NCBI GenBank assembly: GCA_937965785.1
Contig: CALCKT010000017.1
Location: 1 to 44,915 of the forward strand
Direction: 5' to 3'
Origin: an uncultured Propionibacteriaceae bacterium
GTDB taxonomy: Bacteria; Actinomycetota; Actinomycetes; Propionibacteriales; Propionibacteriaceae
Length of the DNA: 44,915 bases
Positions within the stretch are counted from its first letter, which is position 1. Each line of letters starts with the position of its first letter. Shown here in pieces: positions 33,628 through 42,575 of the stretch. Below the pieces are notes generated by a model. That model searched no databases and was not told the origin of the DNA. It saw only the letters and a list, made by a program, of their open reading frames with translations. Both the position numbers and the translations under genes were made by a program.

Positions 33628-34220
33628 GCCCTGGCACCCCCGATGCCGCGCTCCGCGGCGTAGTCGGCCAAGGATTTGCGCAGCTGCGCCCGGCCGCGGT
33701 TCAGACGCGACATGACGGTCCCGATCGGGGTTCCCATGATGGCGGCTATCTCCTTGTAGCTGAACCCCTCGACGTCGGAGAGGTAAACCGCGAGCCGGTA
33801 GTTCTCCGCAAGTCCCGCCATCGCATCCGCGACGGCGGTATCGGGGGTGTTGTCGAGGGCCTCCGTCTCGGCGGAACGCAGGCCCTGGGAGTCGTGGGAG
33901 GCGGCTCTGGCCAGTTGCCAGTCCGTGACCTCCTCCTCGCCGCTCGTTTGTGGTGAGCGGGCCGCCTTCCGGTAGGAGTTGATGTAGGCGTTGGTGAGGA
34001 TCCGGTACAGCCAGGCCTTCATGTTGGTGCCGGGTTTGAAGGAGTCACGGCCCCTCAACGCCTTGACGTAGGTCTCCTGGACCAGGTCCTCGGCGTCGGC
34101 GGGGTTCCGGGTCATGCGCAGGGCGGCCGAATACAGGCGGTCGAGGTGTGCCAAGGCCTCATCCTCGAACGCGAATCCGAGTTCCGCAGCATCCAGCAGC
34201 GTGGTGTCCGTTTCTTCCAT
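33624..34220 (-). CDS. sigR: ECF sigma factor SigR/SigH
   Basis: Directs transcription of thiol-oxidative-stress genes; 198 residues from ATG 34220. Region 2 is LYSAALRMTRNPADAEDLVQ with AWLYRILTNAYINSYRK, and region 4 is VYLSDVEGFSYKEIAAIMG with TVMSRLNRGRAQLRK. An in-frame ATG at 34289 extends the protein by 23 residues (N-terminus MTSAAPLLDTPLVRDRTPVC) to 221. Each ATG lies one to three bases after the predicted start of a different promoter, so both forms may be made. Neither has a ribosome-binding site. Confidence 0.94.
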   Translation of the reverse strand: MEETDTTLLDAAELGFAFEDEALAHLDRLYSAALRMTRNPADAEDLVQETYVKALRGRDSFKPGTNMKAWLYRILTNAYINSYRKAARSPQTSGEEEVTDWQLARAASHDSQGLRSAETEALDNTPDTAVADAMAGLAENYRLAVYLSDVEGFSYKEIAAIMGTPIGTVMSRLNRGRAQLRKSLADYAAERGIGGARA

Positions 34221-34228
34221 CGGAAAAG

Positions 34229-34256
34229 AACATACCGGTGTCCGGTCCCGCACCAA
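34229..34256 (-). promoter_or_regulatory. Housekeeping-type promoter for short SigR
   Basis: TTGGTG (34256-34251), 16-base spacer, TATGTT (34234-34229); predicted start near 34222, two bases before ATG 34220. Confidence 0.4.
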
Positions 34257-34298
34257 AGGCGTGTCCAACAACGGGGCAGCGGATGTCATGTGCGTTGC

Positions 34299-34325
34299 AA
34301 CGCGCCGCTGCGGGAGAATATTCCC
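34299..34325 (-). promoter_or_regulatory. SigR-dependent (autoregulatory) promoter
   Basis: GGGAAT (34325-34320), 18-base spacer, GTT (34301-34299), an exact match to the SigR/SigH consensus. The predicted start, near 34292, is about three bases before ATG 34289, so this transcript would encode the long isoform. Confidence 0.75.
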
Positions 34326-34400
34326 GCATTCCCCGTCCGTGTCCGTGAAATCTGCTCCCGGTCATTCCAACCAGGCTCCGAGGTGGGTAAGTTTGAGGGC

Positions 34401-34919
34401 ATGAGTCTGTTGCGCTTCCTAGCCCGTAGCCTTTTCGCCAGCGCCTTCGTCGCCGATGGTGTGCGCAAGGTCACCTCGCCAGCCGAGCTGGCGCCAGAAG
34501 CCGAGGCGTTCACGACCCGCATCACTCCCTTCGTGCAGCGGGTTGTTCCCTCCGGCTATTCCTCGCACGTGCCCGACCGAGCAGAGTCCTGGGTGCGCAT
34601 CTGCGGTGCCGTCGAGGTCGTCGGCGGCGTGATGTTCGCCACCGGGATCGGCCGCCGCATCGGGGCGTGTCTGCTCGCCAAGGCCAGCATCCTGAACATC
34701 GCGGTGGCCCTCCCCGAGAAGGGAGCCGACGCCGAGGAGAAACAGGCGCGGCGACCCGAGGTGCTGAAGAACGTGGCGCTTCTCGGCGCCTCCGTGCTGG
34801 CGGCCCAGGATCTCCAGGGACGTCCCAGCGCCTCCTGGCGCCGCAGGAACGCCTCCCGCAAGCTCCGCCGGGCGAAGGCGAGGGTCGCCAAGAAGGCACG
34901 CCAGGCGGTGGCGTCCTGA
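34401..34919 (+). CDS. DoxX-family membrane protein
   Basis: A 172-residue protein with about four hydrophobic segments (LLRFLARSLFASAFVADGVRK, ICGAVEVVGGVMFATGIG, ACLLAKASILNIAVALP, VALLGASVLAA) and a long basic tail (WRRRNASRKLRRAKARVAKK). This pattern fits DoxX/DoxD-like proteins, often tied to thiol or respiratory redox control, which suits the position opposite sigR. TAAGTT at 34388-34393 predicts a start one base before ATG 34401. Specific function unknown. Confidence 0.8.
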   Translation: MSLLRFLARSLFASAFVADGVRKVTSPAELAPEAEAFTTRITPFVQRVVPSGYSSHVPDRAESWVRICGAVEVVGGVMFATGIGRRIGACLLAKASILNIAVALPEKGADAEEKQARRPEVLKNVALLGASVLAAQDLQGRPSASWRRRNASRKLRRAKARVAKKARQAVAS

Positions 34920-36187
34920 CGGCTGTTCCCCTCGCGACGGCCGATGCGGCCGTCCGGGGGGTTGTCGAGGTGCCCGGTTCCAAGTCGGGGACGAACCGGG
35001 CACTGGTGTTGGCTGCGCTAGCGGACGGCCCGTCAACGGTGATGGGTGCCCTCGAATCGCGGGACTGCGACCTCATGGTTGATGCGTTGCGCGCGCTCGG
35101 GGTGATCATCGCGACTCCCCGCCCGGGTGAGCTGCGGATCACGCCTCCGCAGCGTTTCCGCGGCGCCCCGGGGGGCATCGACTGCGGTCTGGCGGGCACG
35201 GTGATGCGTTTCGTGCCACCATTGGCCTGCCTGGCCGATTCCCCCACCCGTTTCTTCGGGGATCCGCAGGCCACCGCCCGCCCGATGTCCGGGCTCCTGG
35301 ATGGCCTGCGCCAGCTGGGGGCCGGGATCGACGCCGATTCGCTGCCCTTCGTCATCTCCCCCGCACCGATGGCGGGCGATTCCGAGGTGGTGGTGGATTC
35401 CTCCGCCTCCAGCCAGTTCGTCTCCGGTCTGTTGCTGATCGGGGCGCGTCTGCCCTCCGGGCTCAGGCTGCGGCACGTGGGAGATTCCCTCCCCTCCCGG
35501 CCCCACATAGCGATGACCGTGGAAATGTTGCGCGCCCGCGGTGTGCGCATCGACGAGCCGGATGCCACCTCGTGGCGGGTCCACCACGGCCGCGTCCTGC
35601 CGCTCGACTTTCGTGTCGAACCCGACCTGACAAACGCCTCGGTCTTCCTTGCCGCCGGGGCCGCCACGGGCGGTTGCGTCACGATCCCCGGTTGGCCCGG
35701 TTCCACCCTTCAACCGGGAGCGCTGTTCCTGGACGTGGCGGAGCGGATGGGCTGCACCACGACTCGAAACGGGGAAACCATGACCGTCACCGGTCCCGGT
35801 CGCCTGCGGGGGATCGACGTCGATCTGCACGATGCCTCGGAGCTGACACCCGTGGTTGCGGCCCTCGCCGCGCTGGCGGAGGGAACCACCCGGATCACGG
35901 GGATCGCCCACATCCGCGGCCACGAGACCGACCGCCTGTCCGCGCTAACAACCGAGCTCCGGAAACTGGGGGTCGCCGTCACCGAGCACCATGACGGGTT
36001 GGAGATCACGGGCGGGCTGCCGCGGCGGGGAGATGTCGAGTTGTCCAGCTACGCCGATCATCGCATGGTGCACTTCGCCGCGATCATTGCCCTGGGCCGT
36101 CCGGGAACCGGTGTCGACGACCTCGCCTGCGTCTCGAAGACCATGCCTGATTTCCCGCGACGCTGGAACCATCTGGTGACCGCCTGA
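34916..36187 (+). CDS. aroA: 3-phosphoshikimate 1-carboxyvinyltransferase (EPSP synthase)
   Basis: Joins PEP to shikimate-3-phosphate in aromatic biosynthesis. It shows VPGSKSGTNRALVLAALADG, GTVMRF, the SSASSQFVSGLLLIGAR segment, and the second signature region AHIRGHETDRLSAL with SYADHRMVHFAAI. No ATG, GTG or TTG exists in frame between the end of the upstream gene and the conserved N-terminus. The best start is CTG 34916, overlapping the DoxX stop as CTGA, with AGGCGG about seven bases upstream, giving 423 residues. A GTG inside EVPGSK would delete the first beta-strand. Confidence 0.93.
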   Translation: MTAVPLATADAAVRGVVEVPGSKSGTNRALVLAALADGPSTVMGALESRDCDLMVDALRALGVIIATPRPGELRITPPQRFRGAPGGIDCGLAGTVMRFVPPLACLADSPTRFFGDPQATARPMSGLLDGLRQLGAGIDADSLPFVISPAPMAGDSEVVVDSSASSQFVSGLLLIGARLPSGLRLRHVGDSLPSRPHIAMTVEMLRARGVRIDEPDATSWRVHHGRVLPLDFRVEPDLTNASVFLAAGAATGGCVTIPGWPGSTLQPGALFLDVAERMGCTTTRNGETMTVTGPGRLRGIDVDLHDASELTPVVAALAALAEGTTRITGIAHIRGHETDRLSALTTELRKLGVAVTEHHDGLEITGGLPRRGDVELSSYADHRMVHFAAIIALGRPGTGVDDLACVSKTMPDFPRRWNHLVTA

Positions 36188-37158
36188 TGGCGCGCTGGCA
36201 GGACGACCACGCGGCTTTCGAGCGTCCCCGGAAACGCAGCCGCCCCCGCACCAAGGACCGCCCCGACTATTCGGGTTCGCCGGATGCCCTGGTGGCCTCC
36301 ATCGACCGGGGAAGATACCGCTGTCTCCTCGACGACGGCACCGCCGTCACCGCGACGAAGGCCCGCGTCCTGGGACGCAAGGGCGTCATAGTCGGGGACC
36401 GGGTGAAACTGGACGGTGACGTCTCCGGTGCGGCCGGAACCCTGGCCCGCATCGTCGAGGTTTCGGAACGCCGCACCTGGCTGCGCCGCTCCGCCGATGA
36501 CGCGGACACTTTCGAACGTCCCATCGTCGCGAACGCCGACCAGTTGATGATAGTTACGGCCCTCGCGGACCCGGAACCGCGAATGGGGATGATCGACCGC
36601 ATCCTGGTGGCCGCCTACGACGCCCAAGTCTCCCCGATCCTGTGCCTGACCAAGGCGGATCTCGCCTCCCCCGACAGCCTCCGGACCGCCTACGCCCCGC
36701 TGGAGATCCCGGTGGTCGTGACCCGGCCCGGCGGCGACCTCTCCCCGGTCCGGGAGCTCCTGGAGCACCACATGACCGTACTGATCGGGCATTCCGGGGT
36801 GGGGAAATCAACCCTGGTGAATGCGCTGGTTCCCGGGACGGACAGGGCCACCGGTGCGGTCAGCGAGGTGACCGGCAAGGGCCGCCACACATCCACCTCC
36901 GCGGCCGCCATCGCCCTGCCCGACGGCGGCTGGATCATCGACACCCCCGGTGTGCGTTCCTTCGGGATCAGTCACGTCCGCACGGACGCCTTCATCAGGG
37001 CCTTCCCGGACCTGGAGGGGTTCGTCACCAGCTGTCCCCGGGGCTGCCGTCACGACTCCTCCGCCCCCGAATGCGCTCTTGACGAGGCCGTTCGTTCCGG
37101 CAAGCTCCGCGCGGAAAGACTGCTTTCCTTCCGTCGGATGGAGCGGGCCTTCGCCTGA
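36187..37158 (+). CDS. rsgA: Ribosome small-subunit GTPase RsgA
   Basis: Late 30S assembly GTPase with circularly permuted G motifs: an N-terminal OB fold, LCLTKADL (G4) before GHSGVGKSTLVNAL (G1) and IIDTPGVRSFG (G3). It has a C-terminal zinc motif CPRGCRHDSSAPEC. 323 residues. ATG 36187 shares one base with the aroA stop (TGATG). Confidence 0.96.
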   Translation: MARWQDDHAAFERPRKRSRPRTKDRPDYSGSPDALVASIDRGRYRCLLDDGTAVTATKARVLGRKGVIVGDRVKLDGDVSGAAGTLARIVEVSERRTWLRRSADDADTFERPIVANADQLMIVTALADPEPRMGMIDRILVAAYDAQVSPILCLTKADLASPDSLRTAYAPLEIPVVVTRPGGDLSPVRELLEHHMTVLIGHSGVGKSTLVNALVPGTDRATGAVSEVTGKGRHTSTSAAAIALPDGGWIIDTPGVRSFGISHVRTDAFIRAFPDLEGFVTSCPRGCRHDSSAPECALDEAVRSGKLRAERLLSFRRMERAFA

Positions 37159-37185
37159 TCCGGAGGTCTCGGCTACCTTAGAGGC

Positions 37186-37989
37186 ATGGTCGCCAGCAAA
37201 GAACTCACCGATGATGTCCGCCTGGCTCATGTGATGGCCGACGATGCCGATTCCATCTCCATGAGCCGTTTCAAGGCCCAGGACCTGAGGACCAAGACCA
37301 AACCGGATTCCACCCCGGTCACGGAGGCCGACACCGCCGTGGAGGAGTCGATCCGGCGCACCCTGTCCCGCACCCGGCCGCGCGACGCCGTTCACGGAGA
37401 GGAGCTGCAGGACACGGGAGAGTCCAATCGCCGCTGGATCATCGACCCGATAGACGGAACCGCGAACTACCTGCGTGGGGTTCCGGTGTGGGCCACGCTG
37501 ATCGCCCTTGAGATCGACGGGCAGATCGTCGCCTCCGTCGTCTCCGCCCCCGCGCTCGGGCGGCGCTGGTGGGCGAGCCTGGGGGGTGGCGCCTACACGG
37601 GACGTTCGATCCTGAGCGCCACCCAGATCCACACCAGCAGGGTGTCGCAGCTGTCCGACGCGTCCCTGTCCTACGCGAGCATCAATGGCTGGGTGGAGTC
37701 GGGGCGCGGCCAGGGTTTCGTGGATCTGATGCGCGAATGCTGGCGTTCCCGTGGCTACGGCGATTTCTGGAGCTACATGCTGGTGGCCGAGGGGGCCGTG
37801 GACATCGCCTGCGAACCGGAACTCGCGCTCTACGACATGGCGGCGCTCGACATCATCGTCCGCGAGGCCGGTGGCCGGTTCACCAGCATCGACGGTGAAC
37901 CGGGCCCGTACCACGGAAACGCCCTGGCAACCAACGGCCTGCTCCACGACATCGTCCTCGAAAGGTTGCGCCCCTCCAAGGCCGGGTGA
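37186..37989 (+). CDS. hisN: Histidinol-phosphatase, inositol monophosphatase type
   Basis: A 267-residue Mg-dependent phosphatase: STPVTEADTAVE, HGEE, DPIDGTANYLRG and YDMAALDIIVREAGG are the metal and substrate motifs. In actinobacteria the aroA-rsgA-hisN order and sequence type point to histidinol-phosphatase (HisN) rather than inositol monophosphatase; activity is inferred. TACCTT at 37174-37179 puts ATG 37186 exactly at +1, so it may have its own leaderless transcript besides readthrough from rsgA. Confidence 0.88.
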   Translation: MVASKELTDDVRLAHVMADDADSISMSRFKAQDLRTKTKPDSTPVTEADTAVEESIRRTLSRTRPRDAVHGEELQDTGESNRRWIIDPIDGTANYLRGVPVWATLIALEIDGQIVASVVSAPALGRRWWASLGGGAYTGRSILSATQIHTSRVSQLSDASLSYASINGWVESGRGQGFVDLMRECWRSRGYGDFWSYMLVAEGAVDIACEPELALYDMAALDIIVREAGGRFTSIDGEPGPYHGNALATNGLLHDIVLERLRPSKAG

Positions 37990-38001
37990 TGGCGCCGGCC
38001 T

Positions 38002-39192
38002 CTAGATCATCCGCACCCGGATGCTCTCCTCAAGGCCCTGGAGTTCCGCGAGCAGGCCTTCGTAGTGTTGGCCGGAGACGTCGGTGACGACGTAGCCGTA
38101 CTCGCCCGAGGTGGCCAGGGTCTGGGAGCCGATGTTCATGTTGTGGGAGGCGAGCGTGTGGTTGAGCCGCGCCAGCACCCCGGGAACGTTGCGGTGCAGG
38201 TGCAGGATGCGCTCCGCCCCCGGAGCGGAGACGGAAACCTCAGGAAGGTTGACTGACATCGAGGTGTTCCCGTAGGCCTCGTAGTCGGCGAGTTTGCCGG
38301 CCACGTAGCGGCCGATGTCGACCTGCGCCTCCTGGGTGGAACCACCGACGTGCGGGGTGAGAATGACGTTCGGGATGCCCTGCAGCGGCGAGACGAACGG
38401 CTCCTCGCTGCTCTTGGGTTCGCTCGGGAACACGTCGACCGCCGCGCCCGCGATGTGCCCCGACCTCAGGGCAGCCGCCAGGGCGTCGACATCGACGACG
38501 TTGCCCCGGCACAGGTTCAGGAAGAGAGTGCGGGGCCGCATCTGGGCGAACTCCTTCTCCCCGATCATGTTGGCGTTCGAGGCCCTGCCGTCCACGTGCA
38601 TGGTGATGGTCTCGCACCGTTCGAACAGCTCCTGCAGGCTGTAGACCCGCGTGGCGTTCCCCAGGGCGAGACGATCCACGATGTCGTAGAAGTAAACCTT
38701 CATGCCGAGCCCCTCGGCCAGCACCGAAAGCTGCGATCCGATGTTTCCGTAGCCGATGATTCCGAGCGTCCTGCCACGCACCTCGTGGGATCCGTTCGCG
38801 GACTTGTCCCAGACACCTGCGTGCATGTTGGCGTTCTTCTCCCCGAGGCGCCGGGCCATGGTGATGATCTCACCGAGGGCCAGTTCCACCACGGAACGCG
38901 TGTTGGAGTACGGGGCGTTGAACACCGCGACCCCCGCGGCGGCGGCGGCGGGGAGATCGATCTGGTTCGTCCCGATGCAGAAGGCCCCGACCGTCACCAG
39001 CTGCGGATGGGCCTTCAGCACCCGTTCGGTGACGTGGGTTCGGGAGCGGATTCCGAGGAGCTCGATCCCGTCGAGGGCATCGATCAGTTCGGTTTCACCG
39101 AGGGCACCGGAGCGCACCTCGACCTCGTGGCCGCGGCTCTCGAGCGCACGGACGGCCTCGGAATGGATGTTCTCTAGCAGCAGGGCCTTCAC
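38002..39192 (-). CDS. serA: D-3-phosphoglycerate dehydrogenase
   Basis: First step of serine synthesis. 396 residues: an NAD domain (LGIIGYGNIGSQLSVLAEGL), GAFCIGTNQIDL, NLCRGNVVDV and the catalytic TPHVGGSTQEAQ, with a C-terminal ACT domain (HLHRNVPGVLARLNHTL) for serine feedback. It is the short, E. coli-like type rather than the roughly 530-residue mycobacterial type with an extra intervening domain. GTG 39192; TAACAT at 39206-39201 predicts a two-base leader. Confidence 0.95.
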   Translation of the reverse strand: MKALLLENIHSEAVRALESRGHEVEVRSGALGETELIDALDGIELLGIRSRTHVTERVLKAHPQLVTVGAFCIGTNQIDLPAAAAAGVAVFNAPYSNTRSVVELALGEIITMARRLGEKNANMHAGVWDKSANGSHEVRGRTLGIIGYGNIGSQLSVLAEGLGMKVYFYDIVDRLALGNATRVYSLQELFERCETITMHVDGRASNANMIGEKEFAQMRPRTLFLNLCRGNVVDVDALAAALRSGHIAGAAVDVFPSEPKSSEEPFVSPLQGIPNVILTPHVGGSTQEAQVDIGRYVAGKLADYEAYGNTSMSVNLPEVSVSAPGAERILHLHRNVPGVLARLNHTLASHNMNIGSQTLATSGEYGYVVTDVSGQHYEGLLAELQGLEESIRVRMI

Positions 39193-39220
39193 GGCAGGTC
39201 ATGTTACAACCGGGCCGCAA

Positions 39221-39985
39221 TCACAGGGAAAGTTTGGCCTCCAGCAGCCTTCGCGTGTACTCGTGCCGTGGCTCCCCGAACACCTTCGCGACGGTCCCCT
39301 CCTCCACGACCCGACCGCGATCCACCACCACGACCCGCTCGCACAGGTGACGCACGACCGCCAGGTCGTGGCTGACGAACAACATCGCCAGGTTCCTCTC
39401 GCGGACGGTTTCGCTGAGCAGGTTCAGCACCTGGGCGCGAACGGAGACGTCGAGGGCGGAAACGGGTTCATCGGCGATCAGCAGCTCCGGTGAGCTCACC
39501 AGCGCCCGGGCGATGGCCACCCGCTGGCGTTGTCCCCCGGAAAGCTCGTGCGGGAAACGCTCCAGCATCGCGACCTCCAGTCCAACCCCCACGATGGCCT
39601 CCGCGACGGCGTCATCCACGCTCCCCCGGTTAACAAGCCACGGTGAACGGAGTGGCTCGGCGACGATCTCACGCAGCCTCATGCGCGGGTTCAGGGAGGC
39701 GTTCGGGTCCTGGGAGACCAGCGAGACCCGGCTCCGGACATCGACGAGATCCTTGTCGGGTAGCCCGTCGATCCTGCGGCCGTTGAAACGCACCTCCCCG
39801 GCCGCGGGATGGATCAGTCCCAGCAGGGTCCTCAGGATGGTGGTCTTGCCCGATCCGGATCCCCCGACCAGTCCCACCCGTTCCCCCGCGAAGAGGGCCA
39901 GGCTCACCTCGTGGAGGGCCTGGAAGGTTCTGCGGCCCCGTCGGAAGACCACGTCGACAGCATCCAGCTCGAGCAGCGCGTTCAT
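39221..39985 (-). CDS. Peptide ABC transporter ATPase (DppF/OppF-type)
   Basis: A 254-residue ABC ATPase with Walker A GGSGSGKTT, signature LSGGQRQRVAIARAL, Walker B LLIADEPVSALD and the H-loop SHDLAVV. It ends soon after the peptide-transporter C-terminal motif region (HEYTRRLLEAKL) and lacks the longer Cys-rich C-terminal extension of some OppF proteins. ATG 39985 overlaps the upstream ATPase stop (ATGA). Pairs with the next ATPase to power the permease. Confidence 0.93.
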   Translation of the reverse strand: MNALLELDAVDVVFRRGRRTFQALHEVSLALFAGERVGLVGGSGSGKTTILRTLLGLIHPAAGEVRFNGRRIDGLPDKDLVDVRSRVSLVSQDPNASLNPRMRLREIVAEPLRSPWLVNRGSVDDAVAEAIVGVGLEVAMLERFPHELSGGQRQRVAIARALVSSPELLIADEPVSALDVSVRAQVLNLLSETVRERNLAMLFVSHDLAVVRHLCERVVVVDRGRVVEEGTVAKVFGEPRHEYTRRLLEAKLSL

Positions 39986-40809
39986 TCCTCCGCTCCCTGC
40001 CAGTAATCGGCCACGGTCGGGAGCCGCTCCCCGGGAGCCACGTCGGACAATCGCGCAGCGGCCACCAGGCCTTGGGTGTAGGGGTGTTTCGGGGACCCGA
40101 TCACTTCCTCGATGGGGCCGTTTTCCACGACCCTCCCGTCGAGCACGACCATCACCCGCCGGCATACCTGCCGCACCACCGCCAGGTCATGGCTGACGAA
40201 CAGCGCGGCCCGGCCCGAGAACTCGGCGTCGAGCAGGTCGAGGATCTGTTTCTGCACGATCACGTCGAGCGCGGTGGTCGGTTCGTCGCAGATCACCAGA
40301 TCCGGCCGGTTGGCCAATGCCATGGCGATCAGGGCACGTTGCCGTTGCCCACCGGAGAGCTGATGCGGGAAGGAGTCGGCGATGCGTTCGGGATCCGGCA
40401 ACCCGACACGATCCAGCCACTCCAGCACGAGAGCCCGGATCCCTCCCCTGTGTTCGCCGTGGTGCAGGGCCACCACCTCGCCCACCTGGCGGCCGACCCG
40501 CATGGTCGGGTCCAGTGCCGTCATCGGTTCCTGGAAAACCATCGAGACCACATCGCCGCGAAGTTTCCGCAGTTCCTTCTCGGGGCGTCCCACGAGCTCC
40601 TTGCCTGCCAACCGGATCGACCCGCTGACCTGGGCGTTCTCGGGCAGCAGACCCATGATGGAAAGCGCCAGCACGGTTTTCCCGGATCCCGACTGCCCGA
40701 TGACGCCGAGGCGTTCCCGCTCCCCCAGGGTGAACGAGACCCCGTCAACCGCCACCTTCCTGCGCCTCCCGAAGGTGACCCGCAGATCCTCGATCTCCAG
40801 AAGACTCAC
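39982..40809 (-). CDS. Peptide ABC transporter ATPase (DppD/OppD-type)
   Basis: A 275-residue ABC ATPase: GQSGSGKTVLALSIMGLLP, MVFQEPMTALDPTMRVG, LSGGQRQRALIAMAL, LVICDEPTTALD and SHDLAVVRQ. The C-terminal KHPYTQGLVAAARL motif is typical of peptide/nickel-family ATPases. GTG 40809 overlaps the permease stop as GTGA. Confidence 0.93.
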   Translation of the reverse strand: MSLLEIEDLRVTFGRRRKVAVDGVSFTLGERERLGVIGQSGSGKTVLALSIMGLLPENAQVSGSIRLAGKELVGRPEKELRKLRGDVVSMVFQEPMTALDPTMRVGRQVGEVVALHHGEHRGGIRALVLEWLDRVGLPDPERIADSFPHQLSGGQRQRALIAMALANRPDLVICDEPTTALDVIVQKQILDLLDAEFSGRAALFVSHDLAVVRQVCRRVMVVLDGRVVENGPIEEVIGSPKHPYTQGLVAAARLSDVAPGERLPTVADYWQGAEE

Positions 40810-41618
40810 GTCAGCTCCCTCAGTTTGGGGTCGAGAAGATCACGGAGCCCGTCCCCGAGCAGGTTGCACCCCATGGTCGCCGCCGCTATCGCCAGCCCGG
40901 GCCACAGAGCGATCACGGGGGCCACGAAAATCTCCTTCTGCGCCTCCTGCAGCATCCGCCCCCAGGTCGGGACCTCCGTTCCCGACCCCAACCCCAGATA
41001 GGAGAGCCCCGATTCCGCGAGGATGGCGATGCCGACGCTGACGCTGGCCTGCACACCCAGCACCGGGGCGATGTTGGGTAGCACGTGCCTGAGCGCGACC
41101 TGCCGGCGCGGGGTGCCGGACAGCCGCGCGGCCTCGACGAAAGCCAGCCCCATGACCTGGATGGTCGCGGCCCGGGTGATCCGCACGAACGCCGGGATCG
41201 CCGACAACGCTATGGCCATCAGGGCGGTCCAAACGGATCCGCCGAGCACGGACGCGAAGAGGATGGCCAGCAACAGGGCGGGGAAACCGTAGAGCACATC
41301 GGCTCCCCGGGCGATCAGGGTGGCTCCCCAGCCACGCGTCATCCCCGCGATCATCCCTGCGGGGATACCGATCAGGGCGGCTCCGGCCACCGAACCCAAC
41401 CCGACCAGGAGCACCAGCTTCGCCCCGGTAATCAACCGGCTGGCGATGTCGAAACCGCTGCTGTCGGTGCCCAGCCAGTGGGCGAGCGACGACGCCTCCC
41501 GGATGCCTCCCGTGACGGCGGCAGGCTCGTGGGGGGTCCAGAACAACCCCACCAGGGCGAGCAGGAACACGAAGGAGATCAGCGCGGCACCGAAGACCAG
41601 GTTCGAGCGCCGCATCAT
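40806..41618 (-). CDS. Peptide ABC transporter permease (DppC/OppC-type)
   Basis: A 270-residue permease with about six membrane helices, the HWLGTDSSGFDIASRLITGA periplasmic signature and the EAA-loop (EAARLSGTPRRQVALRHVLP). ATG 41618 overlaps the preceding stop (ATGA); a second ATG follows directly. Confidence 0.93.
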   Translation of the reverse strand: MMRRSNLVFGAALISFVFLLALVGLFWTPHEPAAVTGGIREASSLAHWLGTDSSGFDIASRLITGAKLVLLVGLGSVAGAALIGIPAGMIAGMTRGWGATLIARGADVLYGFPALLLAILFASVLGGSVWTALMAIALSAIPAFVRITRAATIQVMGLAFVEAARLSGTPRRQVALRHVLPNIAPVLGVQASVSVGIAILAESGLSYLGLGSGTEVPTWGRMLQEAQKEIFVAPVIALWPGLAIAAATMGCNLLGDGLRDLLDPKLRELT

Positions 41619-42574
41619 GAGATCGTCCCCGCTTTCTTGAGCCTCGGATCGACCGCCTGGTACACCACGTCCACCACGAAGTTGATCACCAGCACCGCCC
41701 ACACGAGAATCAGGACGATGCCCTGGACCAGCACCAGGTCGCGCTGGGACACCGCCAGCAGCAGCCGCGATCCCAGTCCCGGGATGGCGAACACCTGTTC
41801 TATGATGATCGCCCCCACCAGCAGCGTCGCAACCTGGAGTCCGATCACGGTGAGCAACGATATCGCGATGTTACGGGTTCCGTGGCGGAACAGCGCCCCC
41901 AGCCTGGACCAGCCGACGGCGCGGGCGGTGCGGAACCAGTCCTCGCCGGTCACCTCGATCACGGCGCTGCGGACGTAACGCGCCAGCAGGCTGCCCTGGA
42001 CCAGCGCCAGGGAGGTAACGGGAAGCACCATGTGGGTTGCCCAACCCACCGGATCACGGCTCAGGGGAACGTATCCCCCGGCGGGCAGCCACCGCAGGTT
42101 CACCGCGAACACGATGACCAACCACATGCCCGCCCAGAAAGCGGGAATGGACAAACCGGCCTGGGAGAGCATCGAGGCGACGAACCCGCTCGCGTGTCGT
42201 CGCCTCAGGGCCGCGAAGGAACCCAGCGGGATCGCTATGACCAGGGCGAGGAGCATTCCGAGAACCACCAGCCACACGGAGATACCGAGCCTGGGCAGGA
42301 TTTCCTCCAACACGTCGCGGCCTCCCACGAAGGTGGTTCCGAAATCGCCCGCCAGGGCCCCGCTGAGCCATTCGACATAGCGGAGCAGCAGCGGACGGTT
42401 CAAACCGTGGCGTTCCTCGAAGGCGGCGATCTCCCCCGGGCTCGCCTGGGTGCCCAGCACCACGTTGGCGATGCTCCCGGGCAGCGCGTTGGTGACCAGA
42501 AAAATCAGGAGCGACGCCACCAACAGGCTCGCCACGAGGCCGGTCAGCCGCCGGCCGAGATCCCTGAGCAACAC
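41615..42574 (-). CDS. Peptide ABC transporter permease (DppB/OppB-type)
   Basis: A 319-residue permease with an N-terminal membrane anchor, a periplasmic loop (RHGLNRPLLLRYVEWLSGAL) and the EAA-type loop (FRTARAVGWSRLGALFRHGTRN). GTG 42574 starts one base after the binding-protein stop. Confidence 0.93.
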   Translation of the reverse strand: MLLRDLGRRLTGLVASLLVASLLIFLVTNALPGSIANVVLGTQASPGEIAAFEERHGLNRPLLLRYVEWLSGALAGDFGTTFVGGRDVLEEILPRLGISVWLVVLGMLLALVIAIPLGSFAALRRRHASGFVASMLSQAGLSIPAFWAGMWLVIVFAVNLRWLPAGGYVPLSRDPVGWATHMVLPVTSLALVQGSLLARYVRSAVIEVTGEDWFRTARAVGWSRLGALFRHGTRNIAISLLTVIGLQVATLLVGAIIIEQVFAIPGLGSRLLLAVSQRDLVLVQGIVLILVWAVLVINFVVDVVYQAVDPRLKKAGTIS

Positions 42575-42575
42575 C

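Noticed and set aside
34667..34915. N-terminal extension of the aroA frame upstream of CTG 34916
   Set aside because: It lies wholly inside the DoxX-like gene in another frame, and the peptide (Gly/Pro/Arg-rich) has no EPSP synthase homology.
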